A stretch of 64,000 bases of DNA, from assembly GCA_036245525.1 (NCBI GenBank), contig BTPG01000001.1, forward strand, positions 180,654,736 through 180,718,735, in the 5' to 3' direction. A model generated the notes under the pieces. It was given only the letters and a program-made list of their open reading frames with translations. It searched no databases and was not told where the DNA came from. Within the stretch, counting starts at the first letter, position 1. Every line of letters starts with the position of its first letter. Positions 1 to 9,756 of this stretch are shown here, piece by piece. The position numbers and the translations under genes were made by a program. The DNA is from Semisulcospira habei (taxonomy: Eukaryota > Mollusca > Gastropoda > Semisulcospiridae).

Positions 1-960
1 TCACACACACTCACACAACAGTTTTCAGACAAATGGACAATGGCTCGGGACGGGTGAAGCCCGTCGCCAAGGCATCTAATGGCCGGCGCCAACGGCCCCA
101 ACCCGACCCGAACCTCCCTAACACAAGCAAACTAAAGACGGCCCTATCCTAGTACCTCTATAACACATAATATAATGTTTTTAAACTTTCTGCTTGGCTG
201 AGACTAGTTACACAAATAACAAAAACTACGCAAAAAAAAAAGACGAATACTTTCACAGTTGCTACCTGGGGGCCCGTCGCCATAAGAACAGCGCCGGCTA
301 TTAGACAGTCGCTCCGGCATAAACAGTCACCACCTTAATAATTATAACTTAGCTAGTATATAACTTCATAGTCATTTTTAAAGCAATAGTAGTAGGACTA
401 CATCATTAACATAAAAGCAGTCGGCCAAAATGGTTTCTAAAGAGTACACACAGGCTGGCACGTTGTTCAGTAAGAAACACTGACAGTCACTGCGTCTGGG
501 AGGTGTCTGTCATCACATCATTCGGCTGGAATGGAATGTGGGGGCCTGAAGCTTGCTGGTACTAGCTTCGTTGAATGCACTAGCGCTATTCCGTAGGCAG
601 TGATGTTGAGCGTGGCGTGGGACTGAAGAGCCACTCCAGAGATGATGAAAGGGGAGGAAAGCACGTTGGTTGTATTGCCACAGCATAACGCGCGCTGTTC
701 TTCTAATATCCGCATGGTACAACAAGAATCAGCGTGTATCAACTCCCAGTATCCGGCACAGCGGATAAAATATAACAGTCAGTACAGCACATCAAATTGA
801 GAAAAGTCATCAAAAAGAAATACCGGTCGTGATGCAGCATTGCAGGGCCTGACATCGTATATCAAACCAAGGTACAATGTCTGTTTAGTACTGCCGGTGA
901 CGACCATTTCTGCCGGAGCGGGCGGCCAGGAGGTGTTGCATGGCCGCCATCTTGTCTTGA
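1..960 (-). repeat. Dispersed retroposon-like repeat, family A copy 1
   Basis: The same sequence recurs at 49325-50005 and 59926-61412, with shared blocks such as GGACAATGGCTCGGGACGGG near 41-60. It is read on the minus strand because the other copies end at their low-coordinate side in short-period tails preceded by AATAAAG or ATAATAAAG (minus strand), like the 3' end of a retroposed element. The high-coordinate end, AGACAAGATGGCGGCC read on the minus strand, is shared with the third copy, so it is probably the true 5' end. The 3' tail of this copy lies left of the window. No long ORF is present. The family could be a non-autonomous LINE or a long SINE; class is uncertain. Confidence 0.6.
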
Positions 961-975
961 GCAACGGAGCTTCAT

Positions 976-1330
976 GAAGATGGAGTGGCCAGCTCGTTCA
1001 CCCGATCTGGCTCCCATCGAGCACCTATGGGAAGTGCTGGTGCAACGTGTAGTCAGCAACCACCCCCCCCACCTCAAGGCGTCCCCCAGCTGACTCAATT
1101 CCTGCATCAAGAGTGGGAAGCGATCCCACAACATGTTCTCCAAACCCTGGCGAACTCCATGCGTCAACGCTGCATTGGATGCTTGACTGCAAACGGTGGG
1201 TACACTCGCTACTGACTGGACCAGTCTTGTGTGCTTTTCAAATGAGGGGTGGGTGAACATTCTAACGTACTGCTGTTGTTACAATTGCTTGATTTACTCA
1301 AAACGGATATGAAATTGTTACTGAATAAAT
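976..1330 (+). pseudogene. Tc1/mariner transposase, C-terminal remnant
   Basis: Frame-shifted translation gives ARSPDLAPIEHLWEVL, the block around the last acidic catalytic residue in Tc1-like DDE transposases, followed after a C-run by QLTQFLHQEWEAIP and SMRQRC...ANGGYTRY, the usual C-terminal end. A run of eight C at about 1063-1070 breaks the frame between the two blocks, so the gene is dead. The N-terminal paired domain and the first two catalytic residues are absent: family A repeat 1 starts immediately upstream and probably cut the element. The downstream 100 bases may hold its 3' end, but no terminal inverted repeat pair can be shown. Confidence 0.75.
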
Positions 1331-1554
1331 TAGCAAAGTAATGACTCCAAGTATTGTTACATTATTTGTGTGGTGTTGTCGGTGCGTCTGCGATAAAAAG
1401 TGGCCCTTACGTTTTGACTATTAGTATATAAGTTTACATAATGTATTTTTCCAGGTAGCATTGGTAGGCGATAACAATAAAACACGTTCAGTGACTTGGC
1501 TCATACACATCTTTAAAATTGTTCTTTGAAAACGTTTTGCTAATCCTTACTGGT

Positions 1555-2290
1555 GAGGCCAAGGTCATGTCGGCCATACTTGGTTTTGGTCTGCTTTTGC
1601 AAAGTCTTCGATTCTATTCAACCGATTTAGTTTAAATTTGGTGAGATAGTAGATATTAAACATAAAAATGTTAATGTGCAAGAAATGCATCGGTCAGTTT
1701 AAGGTCAAAGTTGTGTTGGACATTTTGTTTTCAATTCAAACCTTACAAGATGATAGTCTTTGATAAACGAAAGCGTACTTAACAAAACAAGCCGTTGTAG
1801 TTAAGGTCAAGGTCACGGCGGCAATGTTTGTTTTTGGTCTTTTCAAGCGAGATCTTTGAAAAAGTTTAGTTTAATTTATTCCAGACTTGAGATAGCAATA
1901 CACTACAATAATGGAAATTGTTTTGTGCATGAGTGACGCCATTTTCATGAAGGTCAAGGCAGTGGCAATCGTATTTGTTTTACATCGTGTATTCTTCTCA
2001 AGACTATATATATGTAACCGTTAACTGGCTTTGACTGAGACATGAGCTAGTCATAGTACTTGTTTTAGTGTTATGATAAACAGTTAGGTTACTGCATGCA
2101 AGGTCAAGGCTATAGTAGTCATATTTGTTTAAGATCCGTCTAGACCATAATTATATCCAAAAGCGTTTGACTGGTTTGCTTCAGATTTGGCGGGGTAATA
2201 ATTGTTATAGGTGTCAAATGTTTAGTGCAAAAAATGTATCATTATGATGTAGGATCACGGTCGCTGCAGCCATCTTGCACTGCACATTTT
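1555..2290. repeat. Degenerate ~150-bp periodic repeat with AAGGTCAAGG units
   Basis: Motifs related to AAGGTCAAGG begin at 1561, 1701, 1803, 1950, 2100 and 2251 (the last as AGGATCACGG), so most spacings are 140-151. Text after several motifs is similar (a G/C-rich GCGGCCAT-like block, then ATTTGTTTT). Related text occurs at about 56025-56340. No ORF. Confidence 0.5.
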
Positions 2291-3331
2291 CCGTTCTCCG
2301 TTTTAAAAAAAATCCTTATTTAATATATTTTCGATAATTGTCGGATTCTTTGTGTAGCCAGCTCTCACTTCATACACTGTTAGTATGAGTGTCTTAAAAA
2401 AAAAATTCTGCCTCATCTCCACAGCTCTCTTTTGGTTGTTGTCAGAAAGATGTGAGGGAGTGCGTGGGCATGAAACGCTGCTAGACACAAACGTATTGTC
2501 TTAAACTTATTCTGTGTGTCGTTGCTCTTTGTCAAAGAAAACACATGTAAAGTATAACACCGTCATGAATCAAATTTGGATTTAAAACCGACTTAAACCT
2601 TTGTTCAACTTGACATCAATATCAAGGACTTTATATTATTGCAAACTTGTTCTTGTTCCAGAATATCAATCCATAGTGTTTGTTTTGCCTCAAAATACAG
2701 TCAGTGTAGGAACCACTGTGACTTTGACCTTGAAGTAAAAAACAGTAAACAGAGTAAGCAAAAATATCGGATTAAATGGCTCCGTTACAAGAAGTGTAAC
2801 GAAATTAGCAACACATTAGTTGGCAACGGTCAGGTTCGTGCACACAATTGTCTTGTAGAAAGTCTAGTTTACAAAAGGTACGGGCACACGCGATATTGAA
2901 ACTTGACCTACTTTCAGCTCACGCGCAATTAAATCATTTTATAGTGACGACTGGCATTCTGGGGTCAAGAAATGCGCTATTACGTCATAAAGGAACATTT
3001 GTATGGCATCCAAAATATTGACGTCACATTACAAAGTAAATTACGTCCAGATTTTTGCCAAGATACAATGGCGGCTGTGTTGTGACTAGTCGTGTGCCGA
3101 AAGCCAACTCACATCGGATTCATGCCTAGAAAAAAGTTGAGTAAGAAATAGATTCTTACATCGGTGTTTAGGTGATACTGAGAATCTTGCTCAGAGTGGT
3201 CTTAAAACGTTATCGTCCTCGCTTTCGCAACTAAACACAGATGTTAGAATCTATATGTCTCGTGGAGGGCGCCATGATGCATTCCTAAGATGCTTTGTCG
3301 CGTCACGTGGGCGTGTCAACCCCGGTTTCAA
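2291..3331. other. No recognisable feature
   Basis: AT-rich DNA with only short random ORFs. No coding motif, inverted repeat or long tandem repeat was seen on either strand. Confidence 0.5.
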
Positions 3332-3393
3332 ATGCAAGTGTAAACGCATCAACCCGGGTTCGGGTTCAACCCGGGTTGCAAGTATAAACGGCC
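3332..3393. repeat. AACCCGGGTT repeat, right-end type
   Basis: Two direct copies of a TGCAAGTGTAAACG-like block (3333-3346 and 3378-3391) flank two copies of the 10-bp palindrome AACCCGGGTT. The same unit occurs at 4715-4853, and inverted at 4883-4920, suggesting the ends of a MITE-like family whose terminus is GGCCGTTTACACTTGC. No full element with both ends could be delimited. Confidence 0.45.
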
Positions 3394-3799
3394 TCATTCA
3401 CGAGGGAGATCATACATATGTAAAACACCGACATGCGGATGCTTTGAGTCAATTAGGAACATTGTATTACACTGACGCGTTTGGTGCGTTTACGTCACCG
3501 TCAGTGTTAGTCCGAGCTGTTATGGCAGATTAATGCATTATGGGCGGATTGCTTTAAAATTTGGCACGGCGGTAGAAAATCGTGATAGAAGAAAATTCCA
3601 CACCTGGGTCTTCGAAGATTTTGCTTAATGTTACCATGGCAACCAATATTAAAATGACCGTTACCATATTCTATGTATACCGATTTTTGGGGCGAGAGAA
3701 ATAACATTTTGCAATCTTTACCATGGATATCAGGTCGTCCATCATTTAAATAGAAAACAAAATCAACATTACTGTTAGGCACTTATTCAACGTTGACAG

Positions 3800-4213
3800 A
3801 GCGGTCCGTGGCGCAGTGGTTAAGGCGCCTGCCACCAATGCCAAAGGTGCGTGGTTCGATACCGGGTTCCGGCGTTGGACTTTTCTCCTCTGGTAAGTGT
3901 CACCGTTAATTCGGGCGGACCGTCGGGGGTTCTTTCTCCGGGTACTCCGGTTCTTCCACCCCCCCCCCCCCCCCACTTTGGTACCGGTCTCAGGCCACTT
4001 TACAAATTTCAAATACAAGGGATCAAAAATTCTCTGTCAAACTTCAGTAGCTGACTGGCCCTTCGTTTGTCTTGTACTGTGTCTTAAATGGCGTAAATCC
4101 GTGTCTGTTTCGTGAGTGTGTGTGTTGGGTTTCAGGCGCGGCGCTTTGAGTCGATTTCCCCAAAATTGAGAAAAAGCGCCTATATAATAACGGTATTATT
4201 ATTATTATTATTA
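3800..4213 (+). mobile_element. tRNA-derived SINE, copy 1
   Basis: The head is tRNA-like: a polymerase III A-box-like block (TGGCGCAGTGGTTAAGGC) at about 3809 and a B box GGTTCGATACC at about 3853. A conserved body follows, containing GGGTACTCCGGTTCTTCC, and the end is AAGCGCCTATATAATAACGG then (ATT)n. A second copy with the same order lies at 43728-44148. The 3' end resembles that of the L2-type LINE at 51009-53390, as expected when a SINE uses a LINE's reverse transcriptase. A 16-C run at about 3959 is peculiar to this copy. Confidence 0.85.
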
Positions 4214-4682
4214 AAGCTGTTTGTTTATGGAATAAACTTTAAAATTGCTTAAGTTGAGCTTGTCAAGCACATTGATAGCAGTATATTTGCGTTACTCGGC
4301 AGAAACACAGCTGCTTGAAAGATGAACAAGTTAATTTGTACAGACCGCGTTTTTGCTTCATACATTTGCCATGTCAACCATATTTAAACTTAAGATTTGT
4401 GTATGTATTACTACATTCGAGGGTCAAATTGTATAGAAATTTTGACCATGAAAGATCCAAACCGTTCTCTAGGCTAACTACGGTTTGCACACTTCGCCGT
4501 TTACGCAGCAAATCGTGCTGCAAACTTATATAATGAGCATCTTCAGCACAGACATGGATGAAAACCCGTAGAAACATTACTCATGTTCACTGTTGTGCAC
4601 AATTGACTGAATTCTGTAGTGTCAACGGTACTGAAATTCCAGCCAGTGACGTCACGTCCCGATTTTGTTTTTGCAACAAGCA

Positions 4683-4936
4683 TAGTGATGACGCGGAATA
4701 GAATGCGGTTTAGATCCAATCCCGGTTCAAATTGCTTCGGACCTGGGTTTAACTCTACCCTGCTCCGACTGACCCGGGTTGGGTCAAGTGTAAACACTCC
4801 AACCCGGTTTGTACAGGAGTTTAACCCGGGTTGATGTGCAAGTGTAAACAGCCTCTCTGATTTGATTTAGAAAGACAGTAAGGGCCGTTTACACTTGCAA
4901 CCCGGGTTGAACCCGGGTAGAGTTGAATCCGGGCTT
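4683..4936. repeat. CCCGGGTT repeats in facing orientation
   Basis: The left part (to 4853) carries CAAGTGTAAACACT and GCAAGTGTAAACAGCC around CCCGGGTT blocks. The right part (from 4883) begins GGCCGTTTACACTTGC followed by AACCCGGGTTGAACCCGGG, the inverse orientation. These look like the right end of one and the left end of another element of the family also seen at 3332-3393 and more weakly at 6225-6262. Confidence 0.45.
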
Positions 4937-4939
4937 AAC

Positions 4940-6654
4940 CAGTGTAACGCACGCAGACTTGCCCCCAGTCGTACGCTCAGACTCTCACGCAACAGACGCA
5001 TACACCGCCACTGACTCAGACGGGCGCATTCATGCTGTAAAACAAACACACGGGCTCCCTTTCTAAAGTGACTTTTATACAATATAAAAATACGAAAAAA
5101 CGCTCACAACTATCAAGCTATATACATCGCTCCTTTCCCCACACCCAGCATCCACATCACATGCATCACACACTATCTCGGCCAGGCTAGGCTTTAGTCT
5201 CACACTGTCTCCAACCTGTTTGATGTTATTGCCTGGTTACGTTGGTTCTTCTCACGTCTAGGCGTGAAAGTCCTTCGTCGTACGCTTCTTCCTGCCGTCC
5301 TGTCTCTTTGGCACGGACGTCCTCGTACTCGTACTGTAGCGCAGTTCTCGCTTTGACTCGGGTGCCTCGGTCCCGGCCGCTTCACTCCCTGAGTGACGAA
5401 CTGGAGGGGTGATCTCACGTTAGGTCTGGTGACTCGACGTCTCGGCGTCCGTCTCTCCCTCTTTACAAGCACTCTGAATACGACAACAAAAGTCCCAACG
5501 TAACACTTGCTAAACACACAACATATTGGATCAACGAGAAACGTCAACTGGCACCTGGCCGATACAAATAACTCACACGTTCATTCACACACACACACAC
5601 GTGCTTCATAAACTGTCTACTTCCGTAACACCCCCATATCTCTGTCACTATCTTGAAACAGACTATAGCCTAACACTCTTGCTATACCCTACTCTATACA
5701 CTGGAAATAACTATGCTTAACCATCTACGTACTACCTTTATAGCGGCTTAGACATACACACCTCACATTCCTTTAGTTATCTATCTCGGTAAATAACTGT
5801 ATACCAAAAATACCGGTTACTTCACTGAATTCTAAACCAACATAACTGAACCAAAACCGGTCAAAGCAAATTACTCTTAGCAACGCATACTGTCTTTAAC
5901 TTAGCAACTATCAATACTACATATATAGAACTAACATACCTGAAATCTAGGCTTCAGAGTCTTGGAATGCGGGCTAAGGTATCCCGCATAACGTCTGTCC
6001 AGAATGACAGTCAAGCCCCGCACTAATATATTACTGCTCTGACAGACACAGCTTTTGCCTAGAACTCACTAAACAGAACTCCGTGCTAACCATGCCTTAC
6101 AGATTTCACGTGCGTCTAGTGCCACACGGACTATCGGCACACACAAACCGTTAACAGAAACCGTACCGTATTTAATCTAATGTATGAGCACTATGCACGA
6201 GCATAGAGCTTCATCACACCAGGGTTGGTGCGTTTACACTTGCAGTTGGAACAGGGGTTGACACGCACACAGTTCCTTACAACTGTTAGGTGTTTGGCTG
6301 TAAACATAACAATACAAATGAAAAATCAAAAAGAAAATACAAGATGGATAACGCAATGTAGGGCCGGTCTGCTCTAGGGTGGACTTTGATTGCTAAACTT
6401 TCCCTGATAAAACGGGTTCTCAATGTTGTCTTGCCTCAGCAGAAACTTTTCCACTCTGCTTTTCACAGTCCATGTGAGTATGCACACCTAACAGAGGTCT
6501 TTATAGTGCCCATGGCGAAACGTCGTTGGAACTCTCCTACGTACAAAGGAGAACTGAGAAGAACAGAGAAGTCTTTCATTTCATTACATTCAGAAAAGCT
6601 GTTAGCCTCTTTGTTGAGCATTATTGTAAGACATGCTTAGAACATTTAAATGCA

Positions 6655-6655
<1 letters not shown>
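4940..6655. other. No recognisable gene; non-coding DNA
   Basis: Only short ORFs without family resemblance. A short (CA)n is present near 5587-5601, and a diverged GCGTTTACACTTGCAG motif near 6229-6245 resembles the CCCGGGTT family end. Nothing else can be supported. Confidence 0.4.

Positions 6656-6723
<68 letters not shown>
6656..6723 (+). repeat. (GT)n microsatellite
   Basis: Uninterrupted GT dinucleotides over about 66 bases. Confidence 0.95.
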
Positions 6724-6724
<1 letters not shown>

Positions 6725-6779
6725 CTGCGTGAGTCTGTAAAATAATTTTTGCATGTTCACGTTTTTGCCATTCCATTTT

Positions 6780-6961
6780 TAAGTCCCTTTTAGAACCGGT
6801 CGCGGTGGAGCGAATTTAATAGCATGTCCCTGTCAAAGGCGGGAAGGCCTAAACCTCTGATAACTGAAGTAAAAAGATACAAATTACGCCATGTCTAGTT
6901 ACGCTAACATCGCTGCTGAACGTACATTTGGCGCGAAGCGCCGTATGTATGTATGTATGTA

Positions 6962-7030
<69 letters not shown>

Positions 7031-7440
7031 CGATGTAAGTAAACAAGAGAATCTCCGATCTGTAAACACAAGCTTGGAACTTGGCGAAATACTTTTTTTT
7101 AAAGGGGTGGCGAAGAGAGCTTCCGAGCATATTGTAATTGAATGTCTCATTGAAGACATAAACAACCAGTTTATAGGACATCGGTTGACCCAGATTAGAG
7201 TTTGTAATTTCTGTCATATTTACTTGAACTTTTGGATATAGCTAGTTTGGAGAGACATTAGATGAGTTCGTTAGCCAGCTTTGTATCCTTTCAACTTCTT
7301 TACTAAAAATTAATTCTTTTCAGATAAGAATTAAAACAATAAAAAAACCTGACTTCTAGAGAATGTCGGACAGTGGCGGTGACGTAAAAGAGGCGGCAAC
7401 TCCGTCACCACGCAGACACTGACATATACTTTAAAAAAGA
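6780..7440 (+). repeat. Dispersed repeat, family B copy 1, with internal (ATGT)n(GT)n
   Basis: Matches the reverse complement of 62085-62650 over several blocks: CATGTCTAGTTACGCTAAC, GAACGTACATTTGGCGCGAA, TTAGCCAGCTTTGTATCC, and a tail with GACGTAAAAGAGG...CTCCGTCACCACGC. A partial third copy is at 62760-62950 on the plus strand. Every copy carries a (GT) or (ATGT) microsatellite at the same internal position (here 6945-7030), so the microsatellite was probably seeded in the ancestor. Confidence 0.7.
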
Positions 7441-7498
7441 CGTAATTCTCTCGGGCTCTCGCGCGCGCTCTCTCTCTCTCTAACACAAACATGCGCGC

Positions 7499-7563
7499 AT
7501 CTCCAGGAGGAATAGATCCTCATGCGCCCTCCGGGCAAACGAGGATCTATGTCTCTTGGAGAT
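7499..7563. repeat. 65-bp imperfect palindrome, copy 1
   Basis: ATCTCCA...GGAGAT forms a hairpin of about 31-nt arms with some 25 paired positions; AGATCCTC pairs with GAGGATCT in the centre. The same palindrome lies in inverted orientation at 59861-59925. Both are flanked by GC-dinucleotide runs. Confidence 0.75.
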
Positions 7564-7565
7564 GT

Positions 7566-8002
7566 TTGGCCGGAGCGCGCGCGCACGCACTCCACAACAC
7601 GCATTAATAGTCTAGCACTAGTACGGCGCAATTTCTGTCGAAGTAATTAGTTCGTCAAAAGAGTAACAATGGTTTGCGGGTGTAAAATTAAAGTGCGAAA
7701 GGAAATAAGTTTGTTTTTTACCACAATAGTGTCCTAAGGATGGAGACATTTTTGTAGAAGTGTTTTTTTTTTCTCGACTATGTTTCGAGATAGGGGACCA
7801 GTCCGAAAGTAAGAGGGACTAATCTAAAGTATGTAACCTTAAAAAGAATCGAACAAATATTTGGTATTGAAATCGTATGTTTAACTGGATTAAGTTCAAT
7901 ATTTGTCTAAGTGATGGAATGAAATTATGCTTGCAGCAAATATGTTTGTATTTTTGGTATAAATTGTGGAAAAAGTACTTTTTATTGTGGTAAGTAGTAT
8001 AG
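7566..8002. other. Non-coding flank of the Gypsy insertion
   Basis: AT-rich sequence with no recognisable gene. The last four bases (7999-8002, ATAG) are the left copy of the target-site duplication. Confidence 0.5.
7999..8002 (+). repeat. Target-site duplication ATAG, left
   Basis: ATAG directly precedes the 5' LTR and is repeated at 16552-16555 directly after the 3' LTR. A 4-bp duplication is within the range made by Ty3/Gypsy integrases. Confidence 0.8.
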
Positions 8003-8182
8003 TGTAGCAGAGGAGCCCTCTGCTAACGCTATCGCTATTTACTACCAGCGAGTCAGAGTTCAGTGGTTTAGTGCACGCTTGGCGCACTGTGAGCGAGAAT
8101 TTTGCTGACTTAGCTAGTTAGTGTGTAGCAGACTACACGCGCGAAGCTGTGACGTAGTTTCCGGACCCAGAGGCTGGGAGCC

Positions 8183-8190
8183 TATATAAA
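8183..8190 (+). promoter_or_regulatory. LTR TATA box
   Basis: TATATAAA in a GC-richer setting (GGGAGCC before, GCGGCCG after). It is about 30 bp upstream of the first hairpin unit, which makes 8213-8222 the likely start of transcription. The 3' LTR has the same box at 15295-15302. Confidence 0.75.
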
Positions 8191-8210
8191 GCGGCCGATT
8201 CTCAGTCTCG

Positions 8211-8690
8211 TCGGTGGTTGTGCATAATGATCACCCTCCCCTTCCCCCTGTGAGCGGTTGTGAATAATGATCTCTCACATTCCAGTCCCCTTTCCCCCTG
8301 TGAGCGGTTGTGAATAATGATCTCTCACATTCCAGTCCCTTTCCCCCGTGAGCGGTTGTGAATAATGATCTCTCACATTCCAGTCCCTTTCCCCCTGTGA
8401 GCGGTTGTGAATAATGATCTCTCACATTCCAGTCCCCTTCCCCCTGTGAGCGGTTGTGAATAATGATCTCTCACACTCCAGTCCCTCTCCCCCGTGAGCG
8501 GTTGTGAATAATGATCTCTCACACTTCCCGGCCCTACCCCACGAGGCGGTTGTGAATAATGATCACCTCGAGCCACCCCGACCCTACCCCACGAGGAGGT
8601 TGTGAATAATGATCACCTCGAGCCACCCCGACCCTACCCCACGAGACGGTTGTGAATAATGATCATCTCGAACCACCCCGGCCCTATCCT
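8211..8690 (+). repeat. Ten-copy hairpin array in LTR (R/U5)
   Basis: A 15-nt core, GTTGTGAATAATGAT (copy 1 has GTTGTGCATAATGAT), starts at 8217, 8257, 8307, 8355, 8404, 8453, 8501, 8549, 8599 and 8649, so spacing is mostly 48-50 bp. Each core sits in a loop between short complementary arms. The arms differ between copies but stay paired: GGTG/CACC in copy 1, GTGAG/CTCAC in copies 2-7, CGAGG/CCTCG in copies 8-9, CGAGA/TCTCG in copy 10. Spacers are pyrimidine-rich. This pattern of paired changes points to selection on RNA or single-strand structure. The same array is at 15323-15802 in the 3' LTR. Confidence 0.9.
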
Positions 8691-8972
8691 ATAGGGACAG
8701 TAGTGTTTCGGTTTAGTTCACCCAAATAGGGTTTAGGATGCGTTAGGACAGCGCGTAGGTTTTATTGGTAAGTGCGTATAGGTGTTAGGCCTAGGAGCTA
8801 GGTTCACTAGGAATCGTATTCATCGTTGTAGGTGTCAGGCATAGGAGATAGGTTTGCTAGGTATCGTGTCGAAAGGTATAGGTGTTAGGCCTGAGGTGTT
8901 TAAGGTTATTGGCACTTGCACTGGTTGACTAATTTTGATTGTGTTGTTTCATCATGAATGCTTTCTGGTACA

Positions 8973-8978
8973 AATAAA
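8973..8978 (+). terminator. LTR polyadenylation signal
   Basis: AATAAA followed by a GT-rich stretch about 60-100 bp downstream. The equivalent in the 3' LTR is 16085-16090. It would place the end of R near 9000 and make R unusually long (about 780 nt). Confidence 0.55.
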
Positions 8979-9444
8979 TCTTGGAACCTTACTTCTATCT
9001 TATGATGCTCAGCGGCTAGCGTGAGAGCGAGACTGAGACTGTGCGTGTGTACGTGCGAGAGGTTTGTGTGTGTGTACGTCCGTGCATGTATGACGGTGTA
9101 CTGATCGTGCGAGCGCACGTTACTAGCAGCTCAGTAGGAACGATAACAACAAGTCCAGTCAAAATAGGGTTTTTCTGGATACTGTGGTCAGTCCATTGCG
9201 CAAGCAACTTTGACTATTGAACACAACGCGAGGCAAGTAAACACGGATTTCAGTTGTGCGCATGCGAGACTAGAGTAGATTTATTTACTCTCCACTGCAA
9301 TCTCCAGTCCTTCCCTAGACCACAAAAGGAATTCGGACTTAAACTCTGTAGGCACTTGAGTACTGTATTAGATGGGCAGTTTTTGTCTATCTGATAAACT
9401 ATTTAAGTCGCCTACACCCAGTCACTGAGTCCGGTTACAAAAAT

Positions 9445-9462
9445 TGGTGCCGTGACCAGTCT
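9445..9462 (+). promoter_or_regulatory. Primer-binding site for minus-strand synthesis
   Basis: TGGTGCCGTGACC begins six bases after the LTR end, and TGG is the complement of a tRNA CCA terminus. I cannot name the priming tRNA without a tRNA set from the genome. Confidence 0.75.
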
Positions 9463-9756
9463 TGACCGAGAAACTTCGTTGGAGGAAGGTAGTTAGAGCT
9501 GTGAGTTCAAGACTATGTGCTGTGCCAGCGGCAGACTATCTGTGTCACTGTCGACACGTCTTTTCCGTTAGCGTGGTACCGGTTGCGGCAGGGAGCGTTT
9601 TCATTAGTACCAGTCGCGAGATTGTAGTGGAAACATTCCGAGTTTGAAGTTGGTTCTAGTTTGGTTTAGCGATTCGTGTTGTAGTCTGTCTGCGTGGGAA
9701 ACGAAGTTGAACAAGCGACGTTTTCACTACACAGATAGTGAGGTTCAGTCTACAAG
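9463..9756 (+). other. Gypsy 5' leader
   Basis: Untranslated leader between primer-binding site and gag ATG, no recognisable ORF. Packaging signals would be expected here and in the R hairpins, but none can be proven. Confidence 0.5.

Larger units (their letters stand above)
8003..9439 (+). repeat. 5' LTR
   Basis: Starts TGTAGCAG and ends GGTTACA (TG...CA). Contains a TATA box at 8183, an array of ten hairpin units (8211-8690), a smaller two-to-three-unit repeat with TAGGTGTTAGGCCTAGGAG-like blocks (8770-8900), and a polyadenylation signal at 8973. If transcription starts about 30 bp after the TATA box, the hairpin array is in R, at both ends of the element RNA. Confidence 0.95.

Noticed and set aside
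3800..3870. Possible tRNA gene (A- and B-box motifs)
   Set aside because: No complete cloverleaf can be drawn, and the block continues into a SINE body with an (ATT)n end; a second copy has the same structure.
5200..5547. 115-codon Arg-rich minus-strand ORF
   Set aside because: Composition reflects local sequence bias; no domain, and no support from context.
6891..7241. ORFs through GT/CA runs (also near 58.5, 61.4 and 63.0 kb)
   Set aside because: Open frames are created by dinucleotide repeats (Val-Cys or His-Thr polymers) and have no coding signature.
8231..8576. Repetitive ORFs on the minus strand of the LTR (MRDHYSQPLTGG units)
   Set aside because: They are translations of the hairpin array in one frame; there is no start context, and the pattern is explained by the structured repeat.
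8211..8690. Array of a conserved core with regular spacing looks like a CRISPR array
   Set aside because: It lies in a eukaryotic LTR, the 'spacers' are themselves conserved, and there is an identical array in the other LTR.
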